Below are positions 6,385 through 8,496 of a stretch of DNA of 8,496 nucleotides, piece by piece; within the stretch, counting starts at the first letter, position 1; each line of letters opens with the position of its first letter. Both the position numbers and the translations under genes were made by a program. The notes below the pieces were generated by a model that made no database searches, was not told the origin of the DNA, and worked only from the letters and a program-made list of their open reading frames with translations. The DNA is taken from assembly GCA_030625465.1 (NCBI GenBank), contig DAOUQS010000073.1, forward strand, positions 1-8,496. Reading direction: 5' to 3'. Source of the DNA: Amylibacter sp. Its GTDB lineage: Bacteria; Pseudomonadota; Alphaproteobacteria; Rhodobacterales; Rhodobacteraceae.

Positions 6385-7137
6385 ATGCAAGCCTCTCACA
6401 CAACAGTTGATACAGTTGATCCGGCCGAAGTCGCCAAATTCGAGGCAATGGCCGCCGAATGGTGGGATCCGAACGGCAAATTCAAACCGTTGCACATGCT
6501 GAACCCCTGCCGTCTGGACTATATCACCAGCCAGATCGCCGGGGAATTTGACCGTGACTTGGCCACACCCCTGCCGTTCAAAGGCCTGCGTATCCTCGAC
6601 ATCGGCTGTGGCGGCGGGTTGCTGTCGGAACCGATGGCGCGTCTGGGGGCCGAGGTCGTGGGGGCAGACGCCGCCGCCGGCAACCTGCCGGTCGCGCGCA
6701 TCCACGCAGAGCAATCCGGGCTGACCATCGATTATCGCTTTGACACCGCAGAGGCGCTGGCGGCTGCGGGCGAACAATTCGACGTGGTGCTGAATATGGA
6801 AGTGGTCGAACATGTGGCCGACCCACTGGCGTTCCTGACTGCCTGCTTTGAGTTGCTAAGGCCCGGCGGATTGATGCTGTGTTCCACCATCAACCGCAAT
6901 CCCAAGTCCTTTGCCATGGCCATCATCGGCGCCGAAGTGATCATGCGCTGGTTGCCGCGTGGCACCCACGATTGGTCCAAGTTCATCACCCCGGATGAGT
7001 TGTGCGGGTTGCTGACTGAGGCCGGTCTAGAGGTGGTTGACCGCAAGGGTTTTGTGTTCAATCCGGTAAGTTGGGCTTGGCGTATTTCGGATCGGGATTT
7101 GAGTGTGAATTATGTTGTGGCGAGTTTGAGGCTTTAG
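6385..7137 (+). CDS. ubiG: Ubiquinone biosynthesis O-methyltransferase UbiG
   Basis: UbiG carries out both SAM-dependent O-methylation steps of ubiquinone synthesis, on the 2-polyprenyl-6-hydroxyphenol intermediate and on the final demethylubiquinol. The 250-residue protein has the UbiG N-terminus with [19 protein letters not shown] (about 22-40). SAM-binding motif I is [19 protein letters not shown] (about 71-89), followed by VVGADA (91-96), [11 protein letters not shown] (about 134-144) and the family block [10 protein letters not shown] (about 167-176). The ORF is open from an ATG at 6373, but the ATG at 6385 has GGAG six bases upstream and gives the usual MQxxHTTVD start, so it is preferred. 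The last 30 or so codons (from about 7045) use many T-ending codons, unlike the C/G-ending codons before them. The gene converges on the zinc-ribbon gene with a 4-base gap. Confidence 0.96.
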   Translation: MQASHTTVDTVDPAEVAKFEAMAAEWWDPNGKFKPLHMLNPCRLDYITSQIAGEFDRDLATPLPFKGLRILDIGCGGGLLSEPMARLGAEVVGADAAAGNLPVARIHAEQSGLTIDYRFDTAEALAAAGEQFDVVLNMEVVEHVADPLAFLTACFELLRPGGLMLCSTINRNPKSFAMAIIGAEVIMRWLPRGTHDWSKFITPDELCGLLTEAGLEVVDRKGFVFNPVSWAWRISDRDLSVNYVVASLRL

Positions 7138-7141
7138 GAAA

Positions 7142-7441
7142 TTACAGGAGTCTGACGCGCCATTCCTTCTCAACTTTGACATTCACAGCGCATTTTTTAC
7201 ATTTCAACTCCACGCCATCATAGAGTTTGTTCGCGGGAAAATTATTGCGCTCACTACAAGCCGGGCACGTAAAATTCTGAAATAGCCGGAAAAACTTCCA
7301 TTCTCCATCTTTGTTTTCAGCACCGAACATCGCACCACATCCTGCGCAGGTTGCTTTACCTTCCTTCTCTAACAGGCTTTCACGGCGCTTTATTTCGAAA
7401 CCACAGAAGCAAGTTACAGTATACCCCGGGTCATCGAACAT
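7142..7441 (-). CDS. Hypothetical double zinc-ribbon protein, 5' end possibly altered by the IS
   Basis: I do not recognise this 99-residue protein. It has two four-cysteine clusters: C11, C13, C32, C35 (CFCG and CAGC) and C59, C62, C81, C84 (CPAC and CKKC). This arrangement suggests two zinc ribbons separated by a Lys/Glu/Phe-rich linker with GEWKFFRLFQNF. Such small ribbons may bind nucleic acid or act as adaptor domains, but no role can be assigned. Codon use is more AT-rich than in ubiG. The ATG at 7441 has no clear ribosome-binding site, and the frame is open upstream only to a TAG at 7500-7498 with no other ATG. That upstream sequence, and perhaps the first several codons, may belong to the left end of the IS630 element, so the native N-terminus could be lost. 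The cysteine spacing argues that the gene was a real protein-coding gene. Confidence 0.65.
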   Translation of the reverse strand: MFDDPGYTVTCFCGFEIKRRESLLEKEGKATCAGCGAMFGAENKDGEWKFFRLFQNFTCPACSERNNFPANKLYDGVELKCKKCAVNVKVEKEWRVRLL

Positions 7442-8496
7442 CCGAATTTTGTTGACGAATTGGGGGCAATGGATTCTGCTTGGGGGTATGATCGTGCCTA
7501 ATTTTCTTACTTCCGAAGAGCGTGTTGAACTCGAAGGCTGCGTGCGCCGCCAAAGGGAAGATCACGGGATTGCCCGTCGGGCAAATGCCATGCTGCTCTT
7601 GGACAAAGGGAAGTCCTGCGCGCAAATTGCAGAGTTCCTTTATCTGGACGATGACACGATCCGAGGTTGGTTCAAAACCTTCCAGAAAGTCGGCTGGGAT
7701 GTCCTCGCCCTCGATGGATGGCAGGGTGGGCAGTCGCGCATGACTTCGGATCAGCAAGAAGCCTTGTGCGCATGGCTTGATGAGCGGTTTTGCCGTTCGG
7801 CGGTTGAGATCAGGGCCCATATCGCAGGTCAGTTCGGCCTGCACTATTCCCATTCCGGGTGCTTAAAGCTCCTGCGTCGGCTGGGGTTTGAATATCGCAA
7901 GCCAAAACCGCTACCGCGCGTGGCAGACGAGGCCGCTCAGGCGAAATTCATCGCATTTTATGAAGACCTGATGAACACCCTGCCCGCTGATGAAGCCGTC
8001 TATTTTGCTGACGCTGTCCACCCCGAGTATCAGGCCAAGCCTGCCTTCGGGTGGGTGCGAATAGGATCAAACCCAGCCATCAAAACCACTGCAGGTCGGG
8101 GGCGGGTCAATATCCACGGCGCGGTGTGTTTGGAGAATTTTGACGCGCCTTTTGTGGAGCCGGTCACTGTGGATGGGATAAGCGCGACACAGCTTCTGGC
8201 CAAGATTGAAGCCAATAACCCGGACAAATCCAAAATCCATATCATATGGGACAACGCCCGATACCATCGATGCAAAACCGTCCGACGATGGCTCGCTCGC
8301 CCTGATTGTCGTATTCATCTGGTCCAGTTACCCGCTTACTGCCCTCACTTGAACCCCATCGAGAGATTGTGGGCCGTCATGCACGCCCATGTGACGCACA
8401 ACCAGTTCTACGCTACCCAGAAGCAGTTCGCGGATGCAATTTTGCAATTCCTTCGTGAAACCATCCCTATGAAATGGCGTGATTTCCGCAGCAAGG
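7422..8496 (+). mobile_element. IS630-family insertion sequence (left part; right end outside window)
   Basis: An IS630-type transposase begins at 7488 and stays open to the window edge. The left boundary is not resolved because the right terminal repeat is not in view. IS630 elements insert at TA dinucleotides, and the TA pairs at 7420-7421 and 7422-7423 (in CAGTATACCCC) are candidate target sites about 65 bases before the transposase start; a boundary nearer the gene is also possible. The given start is therefore approximate. Confidence 0.65.
7488..8496 (+). CDS. IS630-family transposase (partial at right edge)
   Basis: This DDE transposase would catalyse cut-and-paste movement of its IS. 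From the ATG at 7488 (MIVPNFLTSEERVELE) 336 codons are visible without a stop; homologues of this type usually end shortly after this point. A GTG at 7494 would give the start VPNFLTSEER and is an alternative. A helix-turn-helix region lies in the N-terminal part (ARRANAMLLLDKGKSCAQIA, about 30-49, then DDDTIRGWFK). The catalytic residues appear intact: first Asp at 175 (YFADAVHPEY), second Asp at 255 (IIWDNARYH), Glu at 292 (PHLNPIERLW), with 36 residues between the second Asp and the Glu. No frameshift was found on reading the frame by hand, so it may be active if the unseen end is also intact. Confidence 0.92.
   Translation, partial: MIVPNFLTSEERVELEGCVRRQREDHGIARRANAMLLLDKGKSCAQIAEFLYLDDDTIRGWFKTFQKVGWDVLALDGWQGGQSRMTSDQQEALCAWLDERFCRSAVEIRAHIAGQFGLHYSHSGCLKLLRRLGFEYRKPKPLPRVADEAAQAKFIAFYEDLMNTLPADEAVYFADAVHPEYQAKPAFGWVRIGSNPAIKTTAGRGRVNIHGAVCLENFDAPFVEPVTVDGISATQLLAKIEANNPDKSKIHIIWDNARYHRCKTVRRWLARPDCRIHLVQLPAYCPHLNPIERLWAVMHAHVTHNQFYATQKQFADAILQFLRETIPMKWRDFRSK

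Noticed and set aside
6343..6813. A 156-codon minus-strand open frame opposite ubiG
   Set aside because: It is a shadow of ubiG and would also run through the pip/ubiG divergent region.
7431..7853. A 140-codon minus-strand open frame within the IS
   Set aside because: It is antisense to the transposase, whose DDE motifs are clear; it also overlaps the start of the zinc-ribbon gene.

Overview
The window looks like a piece of an alphaproteobacterial chromosome, most likely Rhodobacterales (Roseobacter group). The reasons are the rimP-nusA-ylxR/L7Ae-infB order, the IF-2 N-terminus with its alphaproteobacterial IF2-associated segment, a NusA with an acidic C-terminal tail, an alphaproteobacterial-type UbiG, and moderately GC-rich coding sequence with G/C-biased third positions in the housekeeping genes. 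The taxonomic call rests on recognising these proteins by eye, not on a search.

Layout. Positions 1-3295 (minus strand) hold a tightly packed transcription/translation operon: rimP, nusA, the YlxR/L7Ae nucleic-acid-binding gene, and the first 144 codons of infB. Gaps between these genes are 0 to about 24 bases. Upstream of rimP (3296-3426) is a likely promoter and a leader of about 95 nt with two hairpins. The second hairpin has the form of an intrinsic terminator and sits only 25 nt before the rimP start. A 7-nt segment earlier in the leader is complementary to it. Positions 3436-4473 (minus) encode a RhuM-family protein, probably accessory, wedged between the operon and a two-gene unit at 4540-6335 (minus): a proline iminopeptidase (pip) whose stop codon overlaps the start of a short, Tat-signal-bearing, family-5-like substrate-binding protein. 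A 49-bp AT-rich divergent region separates pip from ubiG (6385-7137, plus), the ubiquinone-biosynthesis O-methyltransferase. A 99-residue double zinc-ribbon protein of unknown function (7142-7441, minus) converges on ubiG. From roughly 7422 or later to the window end there is an IS630-family insertion sequence with a transposase gene open to the right edge.

How the parts relate. The left third is core information processing: ribosome maturation, transcription elongation/termination and translation initiation in one transcript. The middle is a peptide-handling pair plus ubiquinone synthesis, with no obvious functional link to the operon. RhuM and the IS630 element look like the mobile or accessory part. 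No tRNA, rRNA, CRISPR array or multi-gene defence system was seen, and no stretch over 300 bases lacks a gene. The least explained signals are the rimP leader, the one-lobed substrate-binding protein, and the zinc-ribbon gene that begins right at the IS edge.
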